Source of the DNA: RI-92 sp037384645
GTDB lineage: Bacteria > Pseudomonadota > Gammaproteobacteria > UBA6429 > Thiohalophilaceae
Direction: 5' to 3'
DNA length: 64,000 nucleotides
Assembly: GCA_037384645.1 (NCBI GenBank)
Contig: JARRNT010000021.1
Coordinates: 3,516-67,515 of the forward strand
Part shown: positions 25,287 through 34,161 of the stretch, one piece after another
How the letters are laid out: the number at the start of each line of letters is the position of its first letter
Numbering within the stretch: position 1 is the stretch's first letter
The notes under the pieces: model-generated
Databases searched by the model: none
Told to the model about the DNA's origin: nothing
Seen by the model: the letters and a program-made list of their open reading frames with translations, nothing else
Translations under genes and position numbers: made by a program

Positions 25287-26330
25287 ATGCAAAACTCGGC
25301 GTTCATTCTCAACGGAGTAGCGGTCCAGCCAGGTCAGCGGACCAGCATTGATTTGTCCGTGGGTCGGCTATATACACACAGTGAAATTACCATGCCGGTC
25401 TACGTGGTCAATGGCAAACGGAGCGGCAAGCGACTGTTTCTGAGTGCGGCAATTCATGGTGACGAGATTAATGGCGTGGAAATGATCCGGCGTATCCTGG
25501 CCATGCCGTCCCTGAAACAGCTGCAGGGAACCCTGATTGCCGTGCCCGTGGTCAATGTGCACGGGTTTATCCATACCTCACGTTACCTGCCGGACCGACG
25601 TGATCTTAACCGCAGCTTTCCCGGTTCATCTGAGGGTTCACTGACCGCGAGACTGGCGCACTTGTTCATGACGGAAATCGTCCAGAATGCCACCCATGGC
25701 ATCGATATTCATACTGCCGCTATCCACCGCAATAACCTGCCCCAGGTCCGTGGCGATCTGGAAAATTCACAGGTGGCGGAACTGGCCAACGCATTCAGTA
25801 TCCCGGTGCTGCTCAGTTCAGCCGGCCCGGAGGGGACATTGCGCCGGGTCGCCACCGAGGCAGGTGTGCCCACGATTTTATACGAGGCGGGTGAGGCGCT
25901 GCGCTTTGATGAATTTTCCATTCGCGCTGGGGTCAAGGGTATCGTGAATGTCATGCGTTGCCTGGGCATGTTGCCGGCGCGCAGCAGTAAACGTCAGAAA
26001 CTGATTTCCCCGTTCATTGCGCATTCCAGTACCTGGGTACGTGCACCCGAGAGCGGTATTATTCGTTCGCTGGTACCACTGGGTGCCCGCGTGCGTAAAG
26101 GGGAGTCACTCGGGATCATTGCCGATCCCTTTGGTGAAAAGGAACGCATTGTCACTGCGCCCAATGATGGCGTGGTCATCGGCCGCGCCGACCTGCCTTT
26201 AGTTAATGAAGGGGATGCGTTGTTTCATATTGCCCGGTTTGAGAAGCCCGCTGATGTCGCGGCGGTGGTCGAGGCGTTACAGGGGGAACAGACCTTGCCG
26301 GGAATACTCCCGGATGAACCTACCCTGTGA
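25287..26330 (+). CDS. Succinylglutamate desuccinylase/aspartoacylase-family zinc hydrolase
   Basis: The 347-residue protein is an M14-like hydrolase. Zinc ligands are His57 and Glu60 (AAIHGDEINGVE) and His142 (GIDIHTAAIH), and Glu210 (LYEAGEAL) is the likely catalytic base. The C-terminal third resembles a biotinyl/lipoyl-like barrel (APESGIIRSLVPLGARVRKGESLG). It should cleave an N-acyl or amide bond of an amino acid or short peptide. It starts two bases after rimK and closes the operon; its end overlaps the convergent kinase gene by 11 bases. Confidence 0.88.
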   Translation: MQNSAFILNGVAVQPGQRTSIDLSVGRLYTHSEITMPVYVVNGKRSGKRLFLSAAIHGDEINGVEMIRRILAMPSLKQLQGTLIAVPVVNVHGFIHTSRYLPDRRDLNRSFPGSSEGSLTARLAHLFMTEIVQNATHGIDIHTAAIHRNNLPQVRGDLENSQVAELANAFSIPVLLSSAGPEGTLRRVATEAGVPTILYEAGEALRFDEFSIRAGVKGIVNVMRCLGMLPARSSKRQKLISPFIAHSSTWVRAPESGIIRSLVPLGARVRKGESLGIIADPFGEKERIVTAPNDGVVIGRADLPLVNEGDALFHIARFEKPADVAAVVEALQGEQTLPGILPDEPTL

Positions 26331-27739
26331 GACTGGTGTCACTGTTGTTGACAACGGGCAGTTCCAGGTAAAAGCAGGTTCCGTTGCCGGGGGATGTTTC
26401 GAAATAGACCCTTCCGCCATGTGCCTCGGCAATATATTTTACTATGGTAAGCCCGAGCCCGGTGCTGGGCAGGTTATGCACCTGGAGTTTGCGGGATTGT
26501 ACGAATTTCTGAAATATATGTGGTTGCAGGGATTGGGGAATCCCCGGACCATGATCCTGGATGGCGATGATAGCCTTGCCGTGTTTGTAACTGGGCCGGA
26601 TGACTACGGTCCCGCCGACCGGTGAAAACTTCAGGGCATTGGTCAGCAGGTTGGTCAGGCAGCGAATGAGTCGTTGCTGATCGACCCGCACCAGTAAGGT
26701 GTCATCTGTATCATTGTTTACTTCAAGCTGGACATTGAATTGCTCGGCGTAACCCGTGACCATCGCAATGGCCTGTTTGATTAGATTGGAAAGTGGAATT
26801 TTCTCAAAATGGAAACTCATCTTGCCTGATTCGAGTTTGTAGACGTCCAGAATGTCATCCACGATCCGGCCCATATGCATCACGTATTCATGAATCAGGC
26901 GATAGAGGTGTTCTCTTTTGTCCTGGGCAATCGTCGCACTATGTTCCTTAAGTAATTCCATCGCGCCCTTTATACCGATCAGCGGGGAACGCAGGTCATG
27001 ACTAAACAGCGACAACATCTCGTCGCGCATGGATTCGGCCTGCTGCCGTTTTCGCTCGAAATGAACCAGGACGATGGAGAAGGTAACGGCAATCAGGATA
27101 AAGGCAACGATGATCATGCCGAAGGTGCGATATGTCCGCATGCGAAACTGGTTGAACAGGCCGGGTTCGGCCAGGTCGGTCAGGTGCCACATGCTGTGTT
27201 TGACCGGGACCATATCCAGTATGCGGGCGCGTTCATTGTGCGTTAAATGGTAGTTCTCGCGTATTACGGTATTCCGGGCCCCGTTCTCAGTGATCTCTAT
27301 CAGGTAGTTCTGGTTTTTTATTAACAGCATTAACTCGTGGCCAACGGGGCTTGCTGCCCGTAACAGGTGGGCAATCCTGCAGCGGGTTGCCATGACTGTC
27401 CGCAATGGTGAAGGCGAACGAATGGGGAAAAAAGCGTTTGATTTTTTTCTGGAGTTGTTCGCGTAATTTCAAGTTATCTGTGTTGCTGGCCAGGCGGGCG
27501 ATCATGGCATGTTCATCAGAGGCAAACAGTCTGACCAGGCGACGATTCTCATCGATGATATTGCTAATATCTTCCCCGGCTCTTTCAATGGTTGAATGCG
27601 CGATGTCCTTCTGGTTCGATTCAAAATCATGGATACGCATGTAGGCAACCCAGGACAGTATCAGACTAATCACCAGGGGGATGAAAATAATGAAACTGAT
27701 TGCCCAGTTAAAGGACGTGCTGGTTCGTTTTTTCTTCAT
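26320..27739 (-). pseudogene. Sensor histidine kinase disrupted by a frameshift
   Basis: Two minus-strand frames make up one kinase. The first (27739-27287) begins MKKKRTSTSFNWAISFII with a membrane segment and a periplasmic sensor that reaches FAFTIADSHGNPLQD. The second continues with IAHLLRAASPVGHELMLL, a second membrane segment (GMIIVAFILIAVTFSIVLV), an H-box (LFSHDLRSPLIG), an N-box (TNLLTNALKFS), and ATP-lid boxes DHGPGIP and GLGLTIVKYIAEAHGG. A one-base shift near 27375 would reunite them into about 470 residues. No slippery heptamer or homopolymer is obvious. No response regulator is adjacent. It may be inactivated, or the base may be an assembly error. Confidence 0.8.
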
Positions 27740-28134
27740 GGTTTGAGTTGAAAACTAAACACCTCAACCCGCGTTTTGCTGTAACCGAAGTGGGACAGCT
27801 GCCAATGGTTGTTAGTGCACTATACCTGTTGGTTGATAAGAATGCTTATAATGCGCTTCAATCAGGCCCGGATTCAGTAAATAAGGAGACGGCTATATAC
27901 CGTGATCATCCTCTGCTGAGAGCGCAATATTATGTACTGCCACAGCATTTGCTGGTGTTTAGCCTCACCTGCGAATGGTTCTGGTAAGCAGGTTTTTCGG
28001 ATTGGTTTTTATGAGATGTAGTATTATCCGGTTCAGGCAAATGCTGGTGGGGGCAAATCATGTGCAATTTGCATGGGCTTTGTCAAGGGCTGAAGCACGC
28101 CCATTGCTTACAGCGACTTCCGGTATCCGGAACT
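27740..28134. other. 395-base region without a recognised gene
   Basis: This gap lies between the kinase and greB, both on the minus strand. A 79-codon plus-strand frame (27748-27987) shows no homology, motif or ribosome-binding site and is probably noise. A TATAAT hexamer occurs at 27847-27852 without a good -35. The palindrome TTCCGG/CCGGAA at 28118-28132, just past the greB stop, may be a weak terminator for greB. Confidence 0.4.
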
Positions 28135-28632
28135 TTACTCAGGATAGCTGATCTTCAGGACTTCATAGATGCTTACACCATGCGGTGTTTGCAAGCGAAT
28201 TTCATCGCCGACCCGGTGCTTGAGCAGGGCCCGGGCAAGCGGCGCATCGATACTGATATGTCCCTGCTGTGGATCGAATTCATCGGCACCGACGATACGA
28301 TAGCGTACAACCTTGCCTGATTCATCTTCCAGCTCAACGCTGGCGTTGAAAAAGATCCGCTCCGGATCCCCCGGTGCCTGCTCGACCACTTTCAGAGTCG
28401 GCATGCGTTTTTGCAGATAACGGATACGTCGATCGATCTCCCGCAACTCCTTCTTACGATAAATGTATTCGGCGTTTTCCGAACGATCACCTTCAGCAGC
28501 AGCCTCGCTTAATGCCCTGGTGACACCGGCACGACGCTGCCATATCGCCTTGAGTTCCTGTTCCAGGCGTTCATAACCGGATGCGGTAATGTAGGGTGAC
28601 GCGGGTGGCTGGGGGGCGCGGTAGCGGCTCAT
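28135..28632 (-). CDS. greB: Transcription elongation factor GreB
   Basis: The 165-residue protein has an N-terminal coiled coil (residues 15-80; ALSEAAAEGDRSENAEYIYRK with the acidic tip DRSENAEY that enters the polymerase secondary channel) and a C-terminal FKBP-like domain. It rescues backtracked RNA polymerase by stimulating transcript cleavage. The Tyr-Ile-Thr-Ala-Ser-Gly start region and the RIRYLQKRM segment favour GreB over GreA. Family-typical length. Confidence 0.95.
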   Translation of the reverse strand: MSRYRAPQPPASPYITASGYERLEQELKAIWQRRAGVTRALSEAAAEGDRSENAEYIYRKKELREIDRRIRYLQKRMPTLKVVEQAPGDPERIFFNASVELEDESGKVVRYRIVGADEFDPQQGHISIDAPLARALLKHRVGDEIRLQTPHGVSIYEVLKISYPE

Positions 28633-28710
28633 CGGTCTGTTTGGGAAATGGACGCAGGCCGTATTTTTTCATGTGCACGCCGTCGCTGGCAATGCCTTTA
28701 CACCGGTGTT

Positions 28711-29262
28711 TCAGCCACCAACCTGGCCGGTTTCCAGGTCTATCAGGTCAGTCATGGTTAGGGCCGTGCTCGTCTGCCTGGCCGGCAATTCCTGACCTGT
28801 GATGTCATACCAGGACCAGGCCGCAAACGCGGCTTCAGCTGGCGGGTTGGTTGTTACCACGGGCGCCGCGTGATGCAGGGTCATTGCGAGAATCAGGATC
28901 ATCATGCCGGCCAGGGCCAGTGTGTAACGCGGCAGGTGGAACTGGCTGAATAACCGCGGCAGTCGTCCTGAGGCAGGGAAGAAGCGCCTGTGCCCCCGAG
29001 TGTGTACAGGCAGGTTGGTCAGAATGCGTTGTTGCAGTGCCGTAATTTCAGCTTCTGCGGATAGTGCATCGGTTTGTGCCCGATGGATCTGGGTATCGAG
29101 TGTCTGGATATGCAACTGGTAATGTTGCAGCGCGGGACTTTGCGCAATGCAGTCGAGGGTGGCCTGGCGTTCATCGTCAGGCCAGGCGGCGGGCCAGCTG
29201 CCATAGGCATCGAGAATCGCCCGGCTGCGCTGTTCAGCGGATGATAGATAATTTTGGTTCAT
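28711..29262 (-). CDS. Putative anti-sigma factor, single-pass membrane protein
   Basis: The 183-residue protein has an N-terminal helical cytoplasmic part, one membrane segment (YTLALAGMMILILAMTLHHA, about residues 118-137) and a short periplasmic tail. It has no zinc-binding HxxxCxxC motif. ATG at 29262 (MNQNYLSSAEQRS) was chosen because AAGGTGA precedes it; it overlaps the ECF sigma gene by 29 bases, which together with topology suggests an anti-sigma role. I cannot assign a named family. Confidence 0.6.
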   Translation of the reverse strand: MNQNYLSSAEQRSRAILDAYGSWPAAWPDDERQATLDCIAQSPALQHYQLHIQTLDTQIHRAQTDALSAEAEITALQQRILTNLPVHTRGHRRFFPASGRLPRLFSQFHLPRYTLALAGMMILILAMTLHHAAPVVTTNPPAEAAFAAWSWYDITGQELPARQTSTALTMTDLIDLETGQVGG

Positions 29263-29809
29263 ATCGTTCACCTTCTTCAAGGTCTGCAAAATACTGGCGC
29301 AGTGTACGACGAGCCCTGGCCAGTAATGATTCCAGGGCATCGACACCGATTTTCATAATGGCGGCAGCTTCCTTGTTGGACAGCCCCTGGAATGCGCAGA
29401 GATAAAGCGCGGTGCGCTGTCGCTCGGGTAATTGTGTGATAGCCGCATGCAGATGCTGGTGCTGGTTTTGTGCAATGGCATGCTGTTCAGCAGAATGGCT
29501 ATCGACCAGTGCATGCAGGGCATCGCTTGTCGGTTTTTGCCGGCGCAGGTTATCGATACACAGGTTCAGGGCGATACGATAGATCCAGCTGCGTGGTGTA
29601 TGTTCACCAGGCTGCCAGTCAGCTGCACGCTGCCACACACGTAAAAACGTTTCCTGGGCAATGTCCTCTGCCTGCGCAGGTTCATGGATGTAGCGTCGAA
29701 TAAATGCCAGTAACACGGGCAAAAACTCAGCCAGTAACTGGGAAAAGGCCTGCTTGTCGCCTTTTGCAATGCGCAGAAATTGTTGTGTCTGCTTGTCGTC
29801 GGCCTGCAT
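29234..29809 (-). CDS. ECF-family RNA polymerase sigma factor
   Basis: The 191-residue protein has region 2 at about residues 20-90 (EPAQAEDIAQETFLRVWQRA) and region 4 at about 125-180 (LPERQRTALYLCAFQGLSNKEAAAIM), with no region 1 or 3. It redirects RNA polymerase to a small regulon. It starts eight bases after the EF-hand gene and overlaps the putative anti-sigma gene, so the three form one unit. The promoter it recognises cannot be stated. Confidence 0.93.
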   Translation of the reverse strand: MQADDKQTQQFLRIAKGDKQAFSQLLAEFLPVLLAFIRRYIHEPAQAEDIAQETFLRVWQRAADWQPGEHTPRSWIYRIALNLCIDNLRRQKPTSDALHALVDSHSAEQHAIAQNQHQHLHAAITQLPERQRTALYLCAFQGLSNKEAAAIMKIGVDALESLLARARRTLRQYFADLEEGERYEPKLSIIR

Positions 29810-29817
29810 GATCAGGA

Positions 29818-30417
29818 TTACTTCCGGGTTTTACGGGGATCCCGGTAATGATGAAACTGGCTGATTTCTTCAGCACTAATGACCTTGTCGCCATTACGAT
29901 CCAGGCGTTTGAACCAGGCCATCCATGCCGTACGACTCTCCGCCTGGGAGATGACACCGTCACCATTGCTGTCCAGTTTGTGAAACAGTCCTTTCCTGGA
30001 ATGGTGACCGTGACGGAATCGCCACTGTAGTTCGCTGGCGGAGAGTACCCCATCATGGTTTTTATCCATGCGGGTAAAACGTGCCTGCGCGCGCTTGCTC
30101 ATGTACGCCACGTATTCACTTTCGCTGACCTTGCCATCACCATTGCTATCCATCTGTTTCAGCAGGGCCTGTTTGTGTTGCAGGCGCCGCTGTTGAATAT
30201 AGTGGCGAAACTCAGCTGCACTGACTGTACCGTCGTGATTGCTGTCCATTTTATTAAAACGTGCCTGCATGGCCGCTTTGAATTCGGCCTGGGAAACCAC
30301 ACCATCCTTGTTGGTGTCGAAATAGTGCATAAAGCGGTTATTACCGCCATGCGCCAGGGCCAGGGAAGTGCTGGTCATGCCGCAGATCAATAACAGGGAT
30401 TTGATGGATATATTCAT
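29818..30417 (-). CDS. Exported EF-hand calcium-binding protein
   Basis: After a signal peptide (residues 1-22, ending ALAHG), the 199-residue protein carries six EF-hand loops of the type DxNxDG: DTNKDG, DSNHDG, DSNGDG, DKNHDG, DSNGDG and DRNGDK. All keep the key Asp/Asn positions and most the closing Glu; the sixth has Lys instead of Gly at loop position 6. It probably binds calcium in the periplasm and may signal to the sigma/anti-sigma pair behind it; that link is inference from gene order. Confidence 0.88.
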   Translation of the reverse strand: MNISIKSLLLICGMTSTSLALAHGGNNRFMHYFDTNKDGVVSQAEFKAAMQARFNKMDSNHDGTVSAAEFRHYIQQRRLQHKQALLKQMDSNGDGKVSESEYVAYMSKRAQARFTRMDKNHDGVLSASELQWRFRHGHHSRKGLFHKLDSNGDGVISQAESRTAWMAWFKRLDRNGDKVISAEEISQFHHYRDPRKTRK

Positions 30418-30570
30418 TGCCGTGACTCCTCGTACACGATATTACATTATCTGTTAAACGCGGTGGCGAGCGGAATCCGTCGCCCGGCAAAATAAAAGAA
30501 TTTGTCAGCAGGCAACGCGGCTCCGGTTCAGCTGGGGTTCAGGCATACATGGGATTGGGTTGCTACCAGT

Positions 30571-31626
30571 TTACCTGGTCCGGATATACAGCGTGATTTC
30601 ATCCCGATCGTGATACAGCTGACGGGCACGCAGGCTATAGTTCAGGCCGGTCTGGGCAAGCATATTGCTTATGGTGTTGATGCACTGGCGGTACTCGGTG
30701 TAGCGTTTCTTCATGGGGAGTTTGAGGTTAAATATGGCGTGACGGCACAGGCCGCGGACAAACCACAGGCCGATCAATTCGGCAATCCGCGAGGGCTGTT
30801 CGACCATATCGCATAACAACCAGTCGACCGGCCTGCTCGGGCGGTAGCGAAAGCCGTCGGCGCGGATGTGTTCGATCAGGCCGGTGTGCATGGCCGCCGG
30901 TGACAACGGTCCATTATCAATTGCCGCAACCGACACACCCTGACGCGCCATGACCCAGCTCCAGCCACCCGGGGCGGCGCCCAGGTCAACCGCCTGCATG
31001 CCGGGTTGCAGTAACTGTTGCCGTTCTTCCGGGTTCAGCAATACCAGCAGGGCTTCTTCGAGTTTCAGGGCGGAGCGGCTCGGGGCCTCGCGCAGGCGAC
31101 GCAGGCGCGGAATGCCCATCGGCCAGGGGGCGCTGTTATTGATTCGGGCATAACCTACAGCGGCGTAATCCGTGGTGAAAAAGCAGATATGCAGGCGCAG
31201 GCCGCTATCCTCCTGTTCGGTCAGGATTCCTGCCTGTACCAGCCCCTGTCGCAGTGGCGCCTGCAGGCCGCGGCACAGGCGCAGCAATGGCTTGCCGGCT
31301 TCACTGTCAGGGGCTTCGATAAATACATCGGATACGCTTTGCGCCGCGTCGTGGATTCCGGCGATCAGCGCGCTAACCCGATCGCCGCGCGGCAGGTCTT
31401 TTTGATACGCCGCAATGACAAACCACTGGCGGCAGAAAACCAGTGTGGTGAAATCAAGTTGCGCATGGAGCTGGCTGGCCCGGTCGGGATCCTGCGGTTT
31501 GAAGATCACATAACCGCAACGCGGCTCATAACGGGTATCGGCCGCGACGTCGGCGGCAAGTTCGCGAATTTCGCTGGCGCATTCGGATTCAAATCCGGGA
31601 CGGCAATATAACAGGAGACTGGACAT
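30571..31626 (-). CDS. rlmM: 23S rRNA 2'-O-ribose methyltransferase RlmM
   Basis: The 351-residue protein matches RlmM, which methylates C2498 of 23S rRNA. An N-terminal ferredoxin-like and THUMP region (residues 1-165) precedes the Rossmann methyltransferase. The SAM loop VDLGAAPGGWSW, the catalytic Asp in LLCDMVEQP and Lys in IFNLKLPMKKR are visible. Length is close to E. coli RlmM (366). The gene stands alone. Confidence 0.95.
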   Translation of the reverse strand: MSSLLLYCRPGFESECASEIRELAADVAADTRYEPRCGYVIFKPQDPDRASQLHAQLDFTTLVFCRQWFVIAAYQKDLPRGDRVSALIAGIHDAAQSVSDVFIEAPDSEAGKPLLRLCRGLQAPLRQGLVQAGILTEQEDSGLRLHICFFTTDYAAVGYARINNSAPWPMGIPRLRRLREAPSRSALKLEEALLVLLNPEERQQLLQPGMQAVDLGAAPGGWSWVMARQGVSVAAIDNGPLSPAAMHTGLIEHIRADGFRYRPSRPVDWLLCDMVEQPSRIAELIGLWFVRGLCRHAIFNLKLPMKKRYTEYRQCINTISNMLAQTGLNYSLRARQLYHDRDEITLYIRTR

Positions 31627-31689
31627 GTGCTGGTTCGCGGCAGCGTTTCCCGGTTGCTGCGAGTGTTGCGCATTTTAACGGCTTTACGC

Positions 31690-32013
31690 TTACGGCAAAA
31701 GTGAACTGCCTGTTGCCGTACAGGACAAGGCTGCCTTTTTGCAATAAATCTCGCGCATGAGCAGGATGAGTTCGACAAGTTTCGGGTCGCGGATGCGATA
31801 ATAAATCCGGTTGGCTTCACGTCGCGTGATCAGGATCTTGCATTCCTTCATCAGGGATAAATGCTGGGAGATATTACTCTGGGTCGTCCCGGTTTTATCC
31901 ACGAGTGTTCCGACCTGAAGTTCCTGCAGATTCAGGGTACACAGGATCTTGAGCCGGGTGGGATGCGCAATAGCCTTGAGTACTTCAGCAGTACAATCGA
32001 TTTCATCATTCAT
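31690..32013 (-). CDS. ArsR-family regulator with a persulfide-sensor-like cysteine pair
   Basis: The 107-residue protein is a winged helix-turn-helix repressor (AIAHPTRLKILCTL; TTQSNISQHLSLMKE). It lacks the metal-binding ELCVCDL motif of classical ArsR. Cysteines occur at 7, 25, 58, 91 and 98; Cys25 (in KILC) and Cys91 (in REIYC) stand in the positions and at the 66-residue distance known for the disulfide/polysulfide-forming pair of BigR, SqrR and YgaV. ATG at 32013 gives the family length; a GTG at 32178 would add 55 unmatched residues. An operator-like repeat lies 180 bases upstream. Confidence 0.85.
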   Translation of the reverse strand: MNDEIDCTAEVLKAIAHPTRLKILCTLNLQELQVGTLVDKTGTTQSNISQHLSLMKECKILITRREANRIYYRIRDPKLVELILLMREIYCKKAALSCTATGSSLLP

Positions 32014-32191
32014 GGCACAGCCGTTCCTGCATGGTGACCAGGTATGTGAGCACACCCGCCCACCTGTGATACTCACCGGGACTTGCTGGTGTGTCCACCA
32101 GTGCCTGTGGAGATGTGGTCGCGGGATGCCGTCTGGCATGGTTTGCCGGACCCGGACAGGTTGGCCGGCTATATCCACACTGTCTATAATA

Positions 32192-32211
32192 ATATTAGAG
32201 TAAACTAATAT
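32192..32211 (-). promoter_or_regulatory. Perfect 7-6-7 inverted repeat, likely ArsR operator
   Basis: ATATTAG at 32192-32198 and CTAATAT at 32205-32211 are perfect inverted repeats separated by six bases, the size and AT-rich character of ArsR-family operators. It lies between hemN and the regulator and overlaps TATTAT-type -10 sequences on the minus strand, suggesting autoregulation. Confidence 0.6.
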
Positions 32212-32246
32212 ACGTCAAGTTTAGTATTCCGGGAGTGTGATGGGGT

Positions 32247-33623
32247 TCAAATGACCTTGGAATAGCGTTTCTGGCCGTGGGAGAGGTACTTGTCGAAGAC
32301 CATGCAGATATTGCGTATCAGCAGGCTGCCGCGGGGACTGACCACGATACGTTGCGGGTCAAGCTGGAGCAGACCATCGTCTGCCATGGCCTGTAATTGC
32401 TCCAGGGCGTTGGCGAAATACTGCGCAAAATGTATACCATAGGCCTGTTCGACGGCGGTGATATCCAGGCTGAAGTGGCAGATGAGCCGGGTAATGATAT
32501 CGCGCCGTAGCTTGTCGTCCTGGTCCAGGGTAATTCCACGGAATACCGGCAGGCGGTCCTCGGCCAGTGCCTGGCCGTATTCGTCCAGGGTGCGCAGGTT
32601 CTGGCTATAACAGTCGTGGACCTTGCCGATGGAGGTGGCGCCAAAGCCAACCAGATCGCAATCGGCGTGGGTTGAGTAGCCCTGAAAGTTTCGGTACAGC
32701 TTGCCACTGGACTGGGCCTGGGCCAGCTCGTCTTCCGGCTTGGCGAAGTGATCCATACCTATATATACGTAACCCGCTGCCGTCAGCGTTGTGATGGAAT
32801 CCTGCAGGATTGCCAGCTTGGTCGCCGGCGCCGGCAGGTCTTCTGCGTGGATCTGGCGCTGGGTCTTGAACAGGTCGGGCAGGTGCGCGTAGTTGAATAT
32901 CGACAGGCGGTCAGGTGACAGCGCCAGCACTGTCTGCAGGGTATCGTGAAAGGAGGCGACGCTCTGGTGGGGCAGGCCGTAGATCAGGTCCACGCTGACT
33001 GAGTGAAAACCACTGGCGCGTGCAGCATTGAGTACTTCGGTCGTTTGCTCGATGCTCTGTAGGCGGTTGACCGCCTTCTGGACCTGGGGGTCGAAATCCT
33101 GGACCCCGAGGCTCAGGCGATTAAAGCCCAGTTCCCGGAGCAGGGCGATGGTCTCGGCATCGGCCTCCCGCGGATCGACTTCGATGGAAAATTCGCCCTG
33201 ATCATCGTCGCGCAGGTTAAAGTGCGCGCGTGTGGCCTGCATGAGCTCACGCATCTGGTCGTGGCTGATGAAGGTCGGGGTGCCACCACCCCAGTGCAGT
33301 TGTTCGACGGTTCTGCCTTGCTCGAACAGCGGGGCCTGCAGGGCAAGTTCTTTATACACATTTTCCAGGTAGGGCTGGGCGCGGGCACGGTTCTTGGTCA
33401 CAACCTTGTTGCAGGCACAGTAAAAACAGATGGTGTCGCAAAACGGGATATGGAAATACAGCGACAACGGCCGACCGGCTTCATTGCTCAGGGCAATCTG
33501 GCGGCGATAGTCAGCGTCGCGAAAATCCGTGGTGAACTGGGCAGCCGTGGGATATGAGGTATAGCGCGGGCCGGAGGTATCGTAGCGCTGGATCAGTTCC
33601 TGGTCGAATTCCAGTTTGGGCAT
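32247..33623 (-). CDS. hemN: Oxygen-independent coproporphyrinogen III oxidase
   Basis: The 458-residue radical-SAM enzyme converts coproporphyrinogen III to protoporphyrinogen IX in anaerobic haem synthesis. The cluster motif CDTICFYCAC provides the CxxxCxxC triad, and the HemN substrate-binding start RYDTSGPRYTSYPTA is present together with the C-terminal HemN domain. This is genuine HemN length, not the shorter HemW. Haem supply fits the multihaem cytochromes and Ccm operon nearby. Confidence 0.96.
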   Translation of the reverse strand: MPKLEFDQELIQRYDTSGPRYTSYPTAAQFTTDFRDADYRRQIALSNEAGRPLSLYFHIPFCDTICFYCACNKVVTKNRARAQPYLENVYKELALQAPLFEQGRTVEQLHWGGGTPTFISHDQMRELMQATRAHFNLRDDDQGEFSIEVDPREADAETIALLRELGFNRLSLGVQDFDPQVQKAVNRLQSIEQTTEVLNAARASGFHSVSVDLIYGLPHQSVASFHDTLQTVLALSPDRLSIFNYAHLPDLFKTQRQIHAEDLPAPATKLAILQDSITTLTAAGYVYIGMDHFAKPEDELAQAQSSGKLYRNFQGYSTHADCDLVGFGATSIGKVHDCYSQNLRTLDEYGQALAEDRLPVFRGITLDQDDKLRRDIITRLICHFSLDITAVEQAYGIHFAQYFANALEQLQAMADDGLLQLDPQRIVVSPRGSLLIRNICMVFDKYLSHGQKRYSKVI

Positions 33624-33639
33624 GTTTCACAAAATCCAT

Positions 33640-33657
33640 AATGCTAAAACCAGCATT
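33640..33657 (-). promoter_or_regulatory. Inverted repeat upstream of hemN
   Basis: AATGCT (33640-33645) and AGCATT (33652-33657) are perfect inverted repeats with a six-base spacer, 17 bases upstream of the hemN start. It could be an operator or an mRNA hairpin. It is not an FNR box (TTGAT-N4-ATCAA). Confidence 0.35.
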
Positions 33658-33760
33658 TTACTCCCAATTCCCCTGTCCCTGAAGACCAAATTATCCCGCT
33701 GCTGTCAGCGTAAGCGACTCAATTGGCTGAATATATTTTGATACTCAACTGGAGGCGAAC

Positions 33761-34137
33761 ATGAAAACACGTCTCGGCTTGGGAAAAGCAGTTCCGTCCC
33801 GGGCGGTAACCTGGGCGTGGTCAAGGGCAGTGTAGTGGCGCAAAGCGGCAACAGCATGACGCTTCGTGGTGCAACCCTGATACGTAATACCGGCACGGTC
33901 ACGGCAGTGCAGACAACCCCGACTGACGTGGTGATGAAGCTGACGGCCATTAACGGTCGTAACCCGGTGATTTACGATTTTAGCGGGACTCAGGCGAGCC
34001 CGACAGACTATGATGTCGATCCCGGGACTCTGGATGGCAGCAGTATCGCAGTGAATTCCGGCCTGAAGGTACACGGCTTGCCCGTCCTGTTTGCTAGTGG
34101 TCCGGTGGATTTCACAGCGCAAACCCTGATCCAGTAA
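33761..34137 (+). pseudogene. Remnant of a secreted protein gene, internally deleted and out of frame
   Basis: A good start (GGAGG five bases before ATG at 33761) opens MKTRLGLGKAVPSRAV but ends at TAG after 24 codons. A second frame, visible from about 33790, encodes GGNLGVVKGSVVAQSGNSMTL and continues for about 110 residues to TAA at 34135. Its motif (VVAQSGN-TLRGATLIR-TGTVTA) resembles repeat domains of exported lipoproteins whose function is unknown. Signal-peptide start and domain are now in different frames with little between them, which suggests a deletion. A hairpin follows the stop. Confidence 0.65.
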
Positions 34138-34161
34138 TTTAGCGAGAACACCGTCGTCGAC

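Noticed and set aside
27748..27987. 79-codon plus-strand frame between the kinase and greB
   Set aside because: TTG start without ribosome-binding site, no motif, and composition unlike neighbouring genes.
33735..33755. TTGATACTCAA near the remnant gene, considered as an FNR site for hemN
   Set aside because: Half-sites are too short and the spacing differs from TTGAT-N4-ATCAA; it is also more than 110 bases from the hemN start.
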